In this document: positions 8,392 to 16,511 of the stretch, piece by piece
Layout of the letters: each line of letters opens with the position of its first letter
How positions within the stretch are numbered: position 1 is the stretch's first letter
Source of the DNA: Linnemannia elongata
Taxonomy: Eukaryota; Mortierellomycota; Mortierellomycetes; Mortierellales; Mortierellaceae
Direction: 5' to 3'
DNA: 64,000 nt
Assembly: GCA_036320915.1 (NCBI GenBank)
Contig: JAXBDG010000004.1
Location: 1 to 64,000, forward strand
Position numbers and translations under genes: made by a program
The notes under the pieces: generated by a model
What the model was told of the DNA's origin: nothing
Database searches by the model: none
The model's input: only the letters and a program-made list of their open reading frames with translations

Positions 8392-10089
8392 ATGTCACGG
8401 TCAAAGGAAGCTATCATCAACGAGATCCTCAATAAGTACACGCACAACCTTGCCGACGTTGGCAAATGTGTACATCCCCTTGGTCGTCTTGGAGGTACCA
8501 AACGCAAGGGGTTCACACGGTTCTCCAAGATGTTCTGTGACAGTATGGTTTTTTGGGCTCCGGTCAACTATGCCGATGAAAAGGTCAGGGGCAAGTCCAT
8601 TGGCAAATATATGGCTGACTTACGTGAGGCATTTGGCAAGGCGGATCTACCTTACGATTCCATCAAGTCGCTGCATAGTGGCACTCTGTTGGACGAAGAG
8701 TATATCCCTGCTGACATCCAAACCGCACATGCACAAGAGCACAGCAATGGACCATACTCTGCCGGATTTGTCTCTATCAAGGTGTCTCTATACCACTGCC
8801 GTGCCAAAAAGGTGGTAATGGCCATGGCTGCCATCCTGCCTATCCTTCGGAAGCGGTACCTTGTCCTGCATGACATCGACATGACTCATGACTGCAGGTA
8901 TGTATCAACCCGGACCTATTTGGAGAGGCACTTGAAGGCTAAGGGCATTTCAACGATAGTTAACGATCGCGGACGGGTGGGTGACCACTGTGTGACCTGG
9001 TTTGCATCTGCAGACAATGCCCAAAAAATCAGGTGCAAGGTCTATAACAAGCTGGTCCAGATGCTCGAAAGCGCGGATGTGCGAAAGAGTCTCGGTTCAA
9101 GGATGGAGGATATAGTTGCCAATCCAGATGAGAAGTTCACCAGGACTCTATTGCGCCATAGGGATCATGGCCTTTCACGGCTGGAGCTAACCTTTTATGG
9201 CTCAAGGCTGCACCCTTTGGCGGTATACCAAGATAGGATGGATGATGCGCGTAGGCTTTTGGACGGCTGCACCACGTTTGACTACAGCTATGAACAGCAC
9301 TGGATAGAACGTGCTGAGCTTATAAAGGCCATGGTCGCGGTGTATATCCCTGGAAGCAAGGTCTTTGCATACTGCCACTGGTGGAACTCTACAACCCGCA
9401 AGAAGTACGGTTATATGTGGTCCAAAGTTTCAGCACCGCTTGCCATGCACCTGGTTGCCAACTACTCGTTCAACGACCGTCCCATCTACTATGTGGAGGC
9501 CAAAGTTAGCGAGAATGGTACAGTGGAGGTCACCAAGGAGAAGATGTATGAGAGAGAGCCAGGCTGCAAGGCCAAAACATTGGTACCAGGTGGTTCCAAG
9601 GGTATGTTCCCCTCATACGCACTGTTCGACCGCGAAGTATATAAGTTTGCCGACATGGGTATTGTATCTGTGGACAACATCCGCATTGGATGGCCAAAGA
9701 GGCGACACCACAAGGAGAGTGCACCGTTAGCTGTCCTTGTGGAGCGCAGATCCGATGATGGGCAGTATGTTAAGCATATGCAGAGTATACATTCATCCGC
9801 CTTTGGAACCGGCTACAATGTGCTTGAGCCAGGTCGCATATATACCATTGCTGCAGCAGGCTTAAAGAAGTTTCGCGGGACTTTGTACTGGCATATAATT
9901 ATGGACTGTGGTACCAGAGTTAGAGCCGGTAAGTCCCTCTGTAACCTGTGGGAAACGTGGCGGAGAAAATATAGGGGAACGAATGGCCAAGTAAGAATCC
10001 ACCATGTGCCAAAGATGACCTTCCTTGCAGAACGCACAGTCCGCTCCAAAGGCACGAACGACATGAAGTGTAAGCTGGTCCAGGAGTAA
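8392..10089 (+). CDS. Rep-like protein (putative replication initiator), intact copy A
   Basis: A 565-residue protein, closely matched over its whole length by the 563-residue protein at 12438. Three motifs in order resemble the Rep_trans / filamentous-phage gene II type of replication initiator: HDIDMTHDC at residues 160-168, KVYNK at 216-220 and SRLELTFYG at 262-270. An obvious HUH pair is not seen. A conserved C-terminal domain (~455-565; CGTRVRAGKSL, FLAERTV) is also what survives at 2265. The ATG was fixed by the shared start MSRSKEAIINE / MTRSNESIINE. The gene runs tail to tail into an intact transposase 53 bp away. If the motif reading is right it would nick or bind DNA to start copying of the element; no function is proven and a DNA-binding accessory is the main alternative. 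Confidence 0.5.
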   Translation: MSRSKEAIINEILNKYTHNLADVGKCVHPLGRLGGTKRKGFTRFSKMFCDSMVFWAPVNYADEKVRGKSIGKYMADLREAFGKADLPYDSIKSLHSGTLLDEEYIPADIQTAHAQEHSNGPYSAGFVSIKVSLYHCRAKKVVMAMAAILPILRKRYLVLHDIDMTHDCRYVSTRTYLERHLKAKGISTIVNDRGRVGDHCVTWFASADNAQKIRCKVYNKLVQMLESADVRKSLGSRMEDIVANPDEKFTRTLLRHRDHGLSRLELTFYGSRLHPLAVYQDRMDDARRLLDGCTTFDYSYEQHWIERAELIKAMVAVYIPGSKVFAYCHWWNSTTRKKYGYMWSKVSAPLAMHLVANYSFNDRPIYYVEAKVSENGTVEVTKEKMYEREPGCKAKTLVPGGSKGMFPSYALFDREVYKFADMGIVSVDNIRIGWPKRRHHKESAPLAVLVERRSDDGQYVKHMQSIHSSAFGTGYNVLEPGRIYTIAAAGLKKFRGTLYWHIIMDCGTRVRAGKSLCNLWETWRRKYRGTNGQVRIHHVPKMTFLAERTVRSKGTNDMKCKLVQE

Positions 10090-10141
10090 CGTAAGGTAAG
10101 GTTTTTAAAAACTTGGTACATGCTGCCACAAAAATCAGGCC

Positions 10142-11350
10142 CTACAGTTCCTCGTCATCCTCCGACATGTCCATTCCCAAGAAGGCGTTCTGGAGTTCCT
10201 GTAGTTCAGATCCATTCTGTAGCCTATTTTGGACAGTCTCTACCTCGGAGTTCTGCAGGACAGGCTTATTGGTGGTTGGATAGTCGAATCCATCCTCGAT
10301 CCATTCCATATGGTGGGGTAGTATATCCAGGCTGAGGTTGTTGGACATATTACGTGCATTTAGCAGCAGAAAGCACAACCGCAACATCATGTTAACCTCC
10401 CTCTTGTCGGTGGTACGGATGGCGTCTTTATGGTTGAACTTGGCAAAGGTGGATCCGAGCTCACCAAAGGTATTTTCAACCATAGACCTGAATCCTCCGA
10501 ACATCGTATTAAAGGTAGCCTCATCCTCATCCAAGGGCTTTCCATTGCGCTTACGTATGGGAAAACAAAAGTTGCGAATATCCAGGGTGTCTTCTTTCTC
10601 CAGGAGCTTGGGTATATGCTGTGGGTATCCACCATCAAGGCCAATGCAGTCCACCTCATGAATCCTTTTGGCCACACCCATGTCAACCAGCATGGTACCA
10701 TCGTTGTGTTTCTTACATGACTCGGACTTGGACACAAAGACCACCATGTTGTTGACGTCTATGCATACTTGTGTGCGTAGGCCTGACTTCCTGAACTTAA
10801 AGCTGTACATCTCCGACTTTAACTCCCCGTAGGTTGCCCGTGTGTCATGGCCATCCAGCAGCAGTGTTACATGCTTGAACATCTTTGGGTTACTCCATCT
10901 GGCCGATCGCATGCGTATCTCAGGGGTGGAAAACATGGTTGAGAAGCACCTTGCCATTTCCTTGTTGAACAGGCTCCTTTCCTCCTTGAAGAACGTGCGG
11001 AAGATCTCGTAGAAGGATGACCGGGGCATGAACACCGACATGGACTCCATGGATTCTCCAGAGACAAAAAAGTATAAGAAGGCAATACCCTTTTCAAGTG
11101 CCTTATACGGACCGGGGAAGTATACTTTACTCCACAGGACCGTCAGGAAGAAGTACACCGCAACAGCCCCCAGCTTGGACATGACCGCTAATTTCATGTG
11201 ACGCATACCCTTGATGACCTTGAACTCAGACCGGTGTGCCCTACGAGTTTTTGGGTACATTGGCCAGGGATCATCCAAGAAGGTCCACTCCTCCTGAATA
11301 ATCGCCCTGAACAAATCTTGAAGTTTTTCGGGAACGTTGCCGCTTGACAT
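10142..11350 (-). CDS. DDE transposase (PIF/Harbinger-IS5-like), intact partner of Rep-like gene A
   Basis: 402 residues from the Met at 11350, chosen because the homologous copies start at the same place (MSSGN / MSEPK); an in-frame Met at 11395 adds 15 residues. The catalytic triad is Asp166 in LLLDGHD, Asp239 in IGLDGGY and Glu292 in FRSMVENTFGEL, with the conserved NNDG/HNDG loop between the first two. It sits 53 bp from the stop of the Rep-like gene, tail to tail, with TTTTTAAAAACTTG between. The upstream region at 11396-11530 holds a GC-rich stem-loop. This is the only pair in the window in which both genes are whole, so it is the best candidate for an active unit. Confidence 0.75.
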   Translation of the reverse strand: MSSGNVPEKLQDLFRAIIQEEWTFLDDPWPMYPKTRRAHRSEFKVIKGMRHMKLAVMSKLGAVAVYFFLTVLWSKVYFPGPYKALEKGIAFLYFFVSGESMESMSVFMPRSSFYEIFRTFFKEERSLFNKEMARCFSTMFSTPEIRMRSARWSNPKMFKHVTLLLDGHDTRATYGELKSEMYSFKFRKSGLRTQVCIDVNNMVVFVSKSESCKKHNDGTMLVDMGVAKRIHEVDCIGLDGGYPQHIPKLLEKEDTLDIRNFCFPIRKRNGKPLDEDEATFNTMFGGFRSMVENTFGELGSTFAKFNHKDAIRTTDKREVNMMLRLCFLLLNARNMSNNLSLDILPHHMEWIEDGFDYPTTNKPVLQNSEVETVQNRLQNGSELQELQNAFLGMDMSEDDEEL

Positions 11351-11395
11351 ATTTGTTTTGTATATCCTGTACTTACCTGGTCTACCATACCGCAT

Positions 11396-11740
11396 TTGTC
11401 ATTCGTTACCTTTACATCATGCATATACCGTAGGTCATCGGCAATGGATAACACCAAAGGGGGGTTGAGGGCATCAGCCAGAGTAAAGCTACAACCCCCC
11501 CTTCGAGGTCTTTCATGCAGCACAACCTCCCAGAGCCTACTTCTTTTACCTAGAACTACTGTACGCTCCCCTCTATCCTAAACTCATCCATCCCCGGTAC
11601 CGCCTTTTTAAAACATATGGTAATCTATGCAGCATACTCTCACACACCTTGAAGCGCCTATCTATACTAGTCCCGGATGACTCCCTATGCTATGTATGAG
11701 ATGTTAGAGCAGGTTTACAAAGGCAATCGTCCACATCCCT
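11396..11740. other. element end with GC-rich stem-loop and small-ORF scrap
   Basis: No gene. At 11459-11501 a 9-bp stem GGGGGGTTG/CAACCCCCC encloses a loop with GCATCAGCCAG, the same core as at the ends of the 4-kb element. A T/A palindrome lies at 11605. At 11684-11731 a piece matches the middle of the small gene at 12116 (around 12265-12312). The whole stretch 11340-11690 recurs in eroded form at 21226-21540. Confidence 0.65.
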
Positions 11741-12089
11741 AATACATGAGGAAGCACCATAGGAGTGGTCGATCGTGTATAATATCAGGCAACTTTTAAA
11801 AAGCATGGATACAGGAGGCAGAGGATTTGTATAGATGGTAGTGGTGGGTAAGAGGAGGTGGATAATATGGGTGGTGGTGTAAAGGAGAGGCCAATGGAGG
11901 TTTGGGGGGGGGTGTAGTTTTCCACTGGCCGATGCTTACACCCCCCCTTTGGTCCATTCGAGGTGTATTTGGAGATGTCTCTTGGCTATGCAGTGCAGTC
12001 TCTGAGCACCTCCCCTGACATGTATTGGAACCCGCTTTTGCTGGTATCATAGGCCCATCTTGAATGGTCTGCGTTGGCGGGTTGTGGAC
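11741..12089 (+). repeat. left inverted-repeat arm
   Basis: Reverse complement of 15411-15752, with few mismatches and small indels. Contains ACTTTTAAAAAG at 11793 and the stem-loop G9...C7 at 11904-11947, whose stem also pairs TGTA with TACA and whose loop holds CCACTGGCCGATG. The segment 11829-12089 is repeated directly at 15770-16030 as the left end of a further copy. Confidence 0.9.
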
Positions 12090-12115
12090 GTCGCACTGGT
12101 ACCCAATATATCATC

Positions 12116-12385
12116 ATGCCTGTTTCCCATGAAAAGTCTTTCCAGCAGGATGTTGTCGCCGAATTTGTAGATGATCATCGTCTTGAGTACTGTATGTTTG
12201 TTTACCTCGATGCATTCCTCGATACCCATCACGCTAAGTATCCTGACCTTGTGGACAGATGGGATCCCTATGCTATGTATGAGATGTTAGAGCAGGTTTA
12301 CAAAGGTATCCGCCTAGAGCTCCTAAAACGCGGACTTCTTACAAATAAGGTAGCTGGTGAGTATGTGATGAAACGATCCCAGTGA
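12116..12385 (+). CDS. 89-residue conserved element protein
   Basis: Starts at the Met of MPVSHEKS; an upstream in-frame Met at 12074 lies in the inverted-repeat arm and is less likely. The copy at 16058 has the same length and about 80% identical residues, with differences spread as expected for a protein under constraint. It is predicted all-helical (DVVAEFVDDHRLEYCMFVYL, EMLEQVYKGIRLELLKRG), without cysteine clusters or a membrane segment. It lies between the left arm and the Rep-like gene, on the same strand, 52 bp upstream of it. A small regulator or accessory of the Rep-like protein is the natural guess; no family recognised. Confidence 0.6.
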   Translation: MPVSHEKSFQQDVVAEFVDDHRLEYCMFVYLDAFLDTHHAKYPDLVDRWDPYAMYEMLEQVYKGIRLELLKRGLLTNKVAGEYVMKRSQ

Positions 12386-12437
12386 GCCATGGTTGGCCTG
12401 AGTGGTTTTTAAAAATTTGCCCAAACACACTTCAACC

Positions 12438-14129
12438 ATGACAAGATCAAACGAGTCCATTATCAACGAGGTTTTTAAGAAGTACAGCGGTAATTTGGCT
12501 GACTTTGGTAGGCAGTCCTGTTCCCGCAGAGAGAGTAGACAGGGCTTTGCAAAGTTTTCCAAGATGTTTTGCGACAGCTTGGTTATGTGGGGACTCTACA
12601 ATACCTTGTCTGAGGACACCAAGGGAGTAACCATTGGGAAGTACATGGCAGAGTTGCGTGAGCTTTGTAGTAGGCACTCCTTGCCCTGTGACTCCATTAA
12701 GATGGTTACTACGGGTACAAATATCGGCGAGGAGTATTTCTCAGAGGACATGAAGGAAGCGTACGCCGCAGAGTTTGCTGGACAGTCCCTCCACATGGGG
12801 TACATTGCCATTAAGATGTCCCTGAAACAGTGCCGAGCAAAGAGGGCTGTGTTGGCACTGTCACCCATGCTGGAGACCCTCAGAAGCAAGCATATGGTGC
12901 TTCATGACATAGACATGACCCGCGACTGCCGATATGTCACAGAACGTCGTCTTGTTGAGCAACATCTGTTGCGGAATGGTATCACCAAGGTCATCAAGGA
13001 CCGTAGTCGTGTGGGTGACCATTGTATCTCCTGGATGGGCAGTTCAGATGACACCAAGAACATCCGCTACAAGGTCTACAACAAGTTTGTACAGATCCTA
13101 GAGAGCGCTGAGGTCCGTAAGAGTCTTGGGTCAAGGATGGAGGGTCTTGTAGCTGATGATGACGAAAGATTCATGGCAAGGCTGCTTCGCCACAAGGACC
13201 ATGGGATGTCCCGTCTGGAGCTGACATTCTATGGTAGTACCTTGTTGTCTTTGGACGAGTACCTGGCCCACTTGGATCATGCAAGGGCCCTGCTGAGCAC
13301 TTGTCGTGTCTATGACTACAGCTATGAGGAGATGTGGAAAGAAAGGGCCAACTACATAGAGTCCATGGTCGCAGTGCATATACCTGCCAAGAAGGTCTTT
13401 GCCTACTGCCATTGGTGGAACTCGGTGACCTCCAAAAAGTATGGATACATGTGGAAGAACGTTGGATCCAAACTTGTTCCCCTGCTGCTGGCCAACTACT
13501 CTTTCAACGACAGGCCTATCCATTACATCAAGGTCAAGGTGGATGACGCTGGAGTGGTGGAGATTATCAGCGAGAAGGTCTACGAGAGGGAATCTGGATG
13601 CACAGCCATGACATTGGTGGCTGGCAAGACCAAAGGCATGTTTCCCTCTCGAGACACCTGTGAGGGACTTGTCTACGAGTTCTCGGAGGTTGGCATTGTG
13701 GAGCATAAGAATATCTCCATTGGATGGCCCGAGAAGAAGCATAGCAAGAAGAGCAGGCCATTAGCAGTCCTTGTTGAGAAGCCTACATCCGATAGCCATG
13801 AGGGATATGTCCGGTGGATGAAGAAGCCACACTCCACCTTGTTTACCGCCGATTACAACATCCTTGTCCCAGGCACAGAATATACCGTTGTTGCCGCAGG
13901 GTTGGCAGATTTCCGGGGAAACAGCTACTGGCATTTGGTCACCGAATGTGGCCTCAAGGTCAAGGCTGGAAAGTCCCTTGAAGGCATCTGGGAACGATGG
14001 AGAGGCCAATACAGAGGAAACCATGGCGGGGTTCTCATCCACAAAATCCCCAAGATGAGGTTTTTGGCAGAGAGAAAGGTTAAAATCAGAGGTATGTCTG
14101 TCGTGAAGTGCGTCTTGGTGAGGACATAG
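12438..14129 (+). CDS. Rep-like protein (putative replication initiator), copy B
   Basis: 563 residues, uninterrupted. The three motifs of copy A are kept: HDIDMTRDC, KVYNK and SRLELTFYG, as are RVGDHC and SLGSRME between them. The ATG at 12438 matches the start of copy A; the open frame extends 36 nt further upstream through the T/A palindrome at 12406, which is unlikely to be translated. The GC content is clearly higher than in genes at 1-8 kb. The downstream junction has a duplicated ~40-bp block with two TTTTTAAAAACTTGG sites (14151, 14190) before the convergent transposase. Good conservation against copy A, with its partner transposase already broken, suggests selection on this gene or recent spread. 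Confidence 0.5.
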   Translation: MTRSNESIINEVFKKYSGNLADFGRQSCSRRESRQGFAKFSKMFCDSLVMWGLYNTLSEDTKGVTIGKYMAELRELCSRHSLPCDSIKMVTTGTNIGEEYFSEDMKEAYAAEFAGQSLHMGYIAIKMSLKQCRAKRAVLALSPMLETLRSKHMVLHDIDMTRDCRYVTERRLVEQHLLRNGITKVIKDRSRVGDHCISWMGSSDDTKNIRYKVYNKFVQILESAEVRKSLGSRMEGLVADDDERFMARLLRHKDHGMSRLELTFYGSTLLSLDEYLAHLDHARALLSTCRVYDYSYEEMWKERANYIESMVAVHIPAKKVFAYCHWWNSVTSKKYGYMWKNVGSKLVPLLLANYSFNDRPIHYIKVKVDDAGVVEIISEKVYERESGCTAMTLVAGKTKGMFPSRDTCEGLVYEFSEVGIVEHKNISIGWPEKKHSKKSRPLAVLVEKPTSDSHEGYVRWMKKPHSTLFTADYNILVPGTEYTVVAAGLADFRGNSYWHLVTECGLKVKAGKSLEGIWERWRGQYRGNHGGVLIHKIPKMRFLAERKVKIRGMSVVKCVLVRT

Positions 14130-14205
14130 GTGGTGGTAGCGTGGCATAGGTTTTTAAAAACTTGGACGTAGGTCGTAGCATGGCACAGGTTTTTAAAAAC
14201 TTGGC

Positions 14206-15386
14206 TCAGATCATCTCATCCTCATCTGACAGATCCATCCCAAGGAATTCTTCCTGTAGTCGCAACAGCTCTGCACCGCTCTCCAGCCTGTTTTGCACCG
14301 TGGCTACCTGGGACTGCACCAAGACAGACTGCTTACGTGGATAGTCAAACCCATCCTCTGCCCATGCCATATGGTGGGGTTGTACCTCAACGTTAAGAGC
14401 ATTGGACATATTACGGACATTCATCAGCAGGAAACACAGGCGCATCATCATGTTAACCTCCTTCTTGTCTGTAGTACGTATGGACTCCTTGTTGTTGAAC
14501 TTTCTAAATGTACGCCCAAGATCCCCAAATGTGGCCTCGATCATGGACCTGAAGCCAGCGAACTCGGAGTTAAATAAGCCCTCATGCTCGTCCAAGTCCT
14601 GTCCCGGTTTCTTGCGGATAGGGAAGCAAAAGTTCCTTACATCCAGAGAGTCCTCACGTTCAAGCAGGGTAGGGATATGCTGTGTATATCCGCCATCAAC
14701 ACCTACACAGTCCATCTCATGGATCTTGTTTGCAAGGCCCATTTCTACCATCATGCTGCCGTCGTTGTTGTCTTTACATGGAGCGGACTTGGATACAAAG
14801 AGTACCATGTGGTTGATGTCTATGCACACCTGGGTCCTGAGGCCAGACTTCTTAAGCTTGTATGAGTACATCTTGGCCTTGGTTTCGCGATATGTTGCCC
14901 GGGTATCATGACCATCCAGCAGCAGGGTAATATGCCTGAACATCCGTGGGTTAGTCCATACGGCAGACCTCATGCGGATTTCAGGGGTGGAAAACATGTT
15001 GGCAAAACATCTCGTCATCTCCTTCTCAAACAGCCTCTTCTCGGTCTTGAAGAAAGTTCTGTAGATCTCATAGAAGCTAGACCTGGGCAAGAACACAGAC
15101 ATGGCCTCCATAGAATCGCCTGAAACAAGATAGTACAGGAGGGCGATACCTTTCTCCACTGCTTTGTATGGACCTGGGAAATACACCTTGTTCCAAAGGG
15201 TTGTGAGAAAGAAGAACACACCAATGGCTCCTATCTTGCCTATGACCTCCTCCTTCATGTGGTGCATGTTGTAACTTTCTGGTGGTAGGGTACAATGGCC
15301 ATGGATTCTCAAGAAAACCCCACTCCTCCGCGAGTATTGCATTCAAGCAGGCGTTGAGCTTTTTTTGGAAATTTAGGCTCGGACAT
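14206..15386 (-). pseudogene. DDE transposase, frame broken twice
   Basis: The main frame (to 15342) encodes the catalytic core with all three acidic positions: LLLDGHD, VGVDGGY and FRSMIEATFGDL. The N-terminal part lies in two other frames. One break is at a run of seven A near 15360, just after MSEPKFPKK; the other is near 15285, where about a dozen residues present in the intact copies are also missing. The second change is a true deletion, so this is decay and not only a homopolymer error. The start matches Met 15386 inside the edge of the right arm. It is the partner of the intact Rep-like gene at 12438, 77 bp away. Confidence 0.75.
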
Positions 15387-15410
15387 TGGATATGTTGAAG
15401 AAAGGCCTCC

Positions 15411-15752
15411 ACAACCCACCATACCCAGACCATTCAAGATGGGCCTATGATACCAGCAAAAGCGGGTTCCAATACATATCAGGGGGATGCTCAGAAACAG
15501 CACTGCAGAGCCAAGAAACATCTCTAAATACACCTCGAGTGGACCAAAGGGGTGTAAGCATCGGCCAGTGGAAAACTACACCCCCCCCTAACCACCACTT
15601 GCCTCTCCTTTGCACCACCACCCATATTATCCACCTCCTCTTACCCACCATTACCATCTATACAAATCCTCTGCCTCCTGTATCCATGGTTTTTAAAAGT
15701 TGCCTGATATTACACACGATCGCCCACTTCTCTGGTGCTTCCTACTGTATTA
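15411..15752 (-). repeat. right inverted-repeat arm
   Basis: Reverse complement of 11741-12089. Holds the stem-loop at 15549-15588 (GGGGTGTA/TACACCCC stem, loop with GCATCGGCCAG) and GTTTTTAAAAG at 15690. Only ~18 bp separate it from the left arm of the next copy at 15770, which is again its inverse, so 15411-16030 forms a large imperfect palindrome. Confidence 0.9.
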
Positions 15753-16057
15753 AGGATACGGACGATCTCCATAGATGGGAGTGGTGGGTAAGAGGAGGTG
15801 GATAATATGGGTGGTGGTGTAAAGGAAAGGGCAATGGGGCTTCGGGGGGGTGGTTGTAGATCTCCATGGACCAATGCTTACAACCCCCCTTTGGTCCACT
15901 CGAGGTGTATTTGGAGATGTCTCTTGGCTGACAGGGCTGTCTCTGAGCATCTCCCCTGGTATGTATTGGCATCTGCTTTTGCTGGTATCACGGGCCAATC
16001 TTGAATAGTTAGCATATCGTGGGTTGTGGAGGTCTCAATCGTACCCAATATCTCATC

Positions 16058-16327
16058 ATGCCTGTTTCCCATGAAAAGTCCCTCCAGCAGGATGTTGTTG
16101 AGGAATTTGTTGATGACCTTCATCTTGAGTACTGTATGCTTGTTTATCTCGATGCATTCCTCGATGCCCATCGGGCTAACCATCCAGATCTTGTGGACAG
16201 ATGGGATCCCAATGCTATATACGACATGCTAGAACAGGTGTACAAGGGTATCCGCCTAGAGCTCTTAAGTCATGGACTTCTTACAGATAAGGCTGCTGCT
16301 GGCTATGTGACGAAAAGGTCTCAGTGA
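16058..16327 (+). CDS. 89-residue conserved element protein, second copy
   Basis: Starts MPVSHEKS and ends TKRSQ like the copy at 12116, with the same length and no gaps; conserved stretches include DLVDRWDP and LEQVYKGIRLELL. It is intact although the Rep-like gene behind it is truncated. It is followed by CTTTTTAAAAAG at 16348 and the Rep start at 16380, the same spacing as in the full element. Function unknown. Confidence 0.55.
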   Translation: MPVSHEKSLQQDVVEEFVDDLHLEYCMLVYLDAFLDAHRANHPDLVDRWDPNAIYDMLEQVYKGIRLELLSHGLLTDKAAAGYVTKRSQ

Positions 16328-16379
16328 GCCGTGGTTGACTTGTGTGCTTTTTAAAAAGTTACTCAAACACACATCAACC

Positions 16380-16511
16380 ATGGCAAGATTTAACGAGTCA
16401 ACTATCAACGAGGTTCTCAAGAAGTATATCCCCTCCAGCAAAGCTACAGGAACAATACTACCCGTCAAGTCTCTCGATAGGTACATGTCCGACCATACAA
16501 CAATGTCTTAG
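16380..16511 (+). pseudogene. N-terminal stub of Rep-like protein
   Basis: The first 16 codons (MARFNESTINEVLKKY) match the start of the copy at 12438; then the frame runs through unrelated codons to a stop at 16509. The upstream context (T/A palindrome, then CAAACACACATCAACC before the ATG) is the same as in the intact copy. Confidence 0.7.

Larger units (their letters stand above)
11741..15752. mobile_element. 4.0-kb inverted-repeat element with small ORF, Rep-like gene and DDE transposase
   Basis: Inverted repeats of about 345 bp (11741-12089 and 15411-15752) enclose three genes: an 89-residue protein (+), a Rep-like protein (+) and a transposase (-, broken). Each arm contains a T/A palindrome about 50 bp from its outer end and a GC-rich stem-loop. 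The arms run to within ~25-30 bp of the first and last start codons, so the genes are packed between them. No clear target-site duplication is visible at the outer edges. Arms this long recall Mutator- or foldback-type ends or viral/plasmid terminal repeats. The gene set matches none of the element families I know. Confidence 0.72.
2251..16357. repeat. dispersed palindrome TTTTTAAAAA at gene boundaries
   Basis: T4-8A4-7 palindromes sit at 2251, 2645, 3051, 3404, 3693, 3898, 4376, 5854, 7871, 7924, 8331, 10102, 11605, 11794, 12406, 14151, 14190, 15690 and 16348, with one more at 21455. They fall between convergent genes, between divergent genes, just upstream of starts and just after stops, and none was noticed inside an intact gene. 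At the three tail-to-tail junctions the context is extended to TTTTTAAAAACTTG. I did not see the same motif in the gene-rich part beyond 22 kb. Termination, promotion, recombination or target-site use are all possible. Confidence 0.7.
15770..16511 (+). mobile_element. truncated second inverted-repeat element
   Basis: Contains a left arm (15770-16030) with the stem-loop at 15844-15899, the small gene at 16058 and the first bases of a Rep-like gene at 16380. Similarity ends near 16430, inside the Rep-like gene. The remaining Rep-like gene, the transposase and the right arm are missing. This is the inner edge of the subtelomeric element block. Confidence 0.75.

Noticed and set aside
8392..10089. 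Helitron or HUH relaxase identity for the Rep-like protein
   Set aside because: No H-x-H pair, no helicase domain, and no Helitron-type ends could be found; only the looser Rep_trans-like motif order is supported.
14402..14911. 169-codon plus-strand frame, and similar ones at 10338 and 1470
   Set aside because: Antisense shadows of the transposases; the same shadow appears in every copy at the same place.
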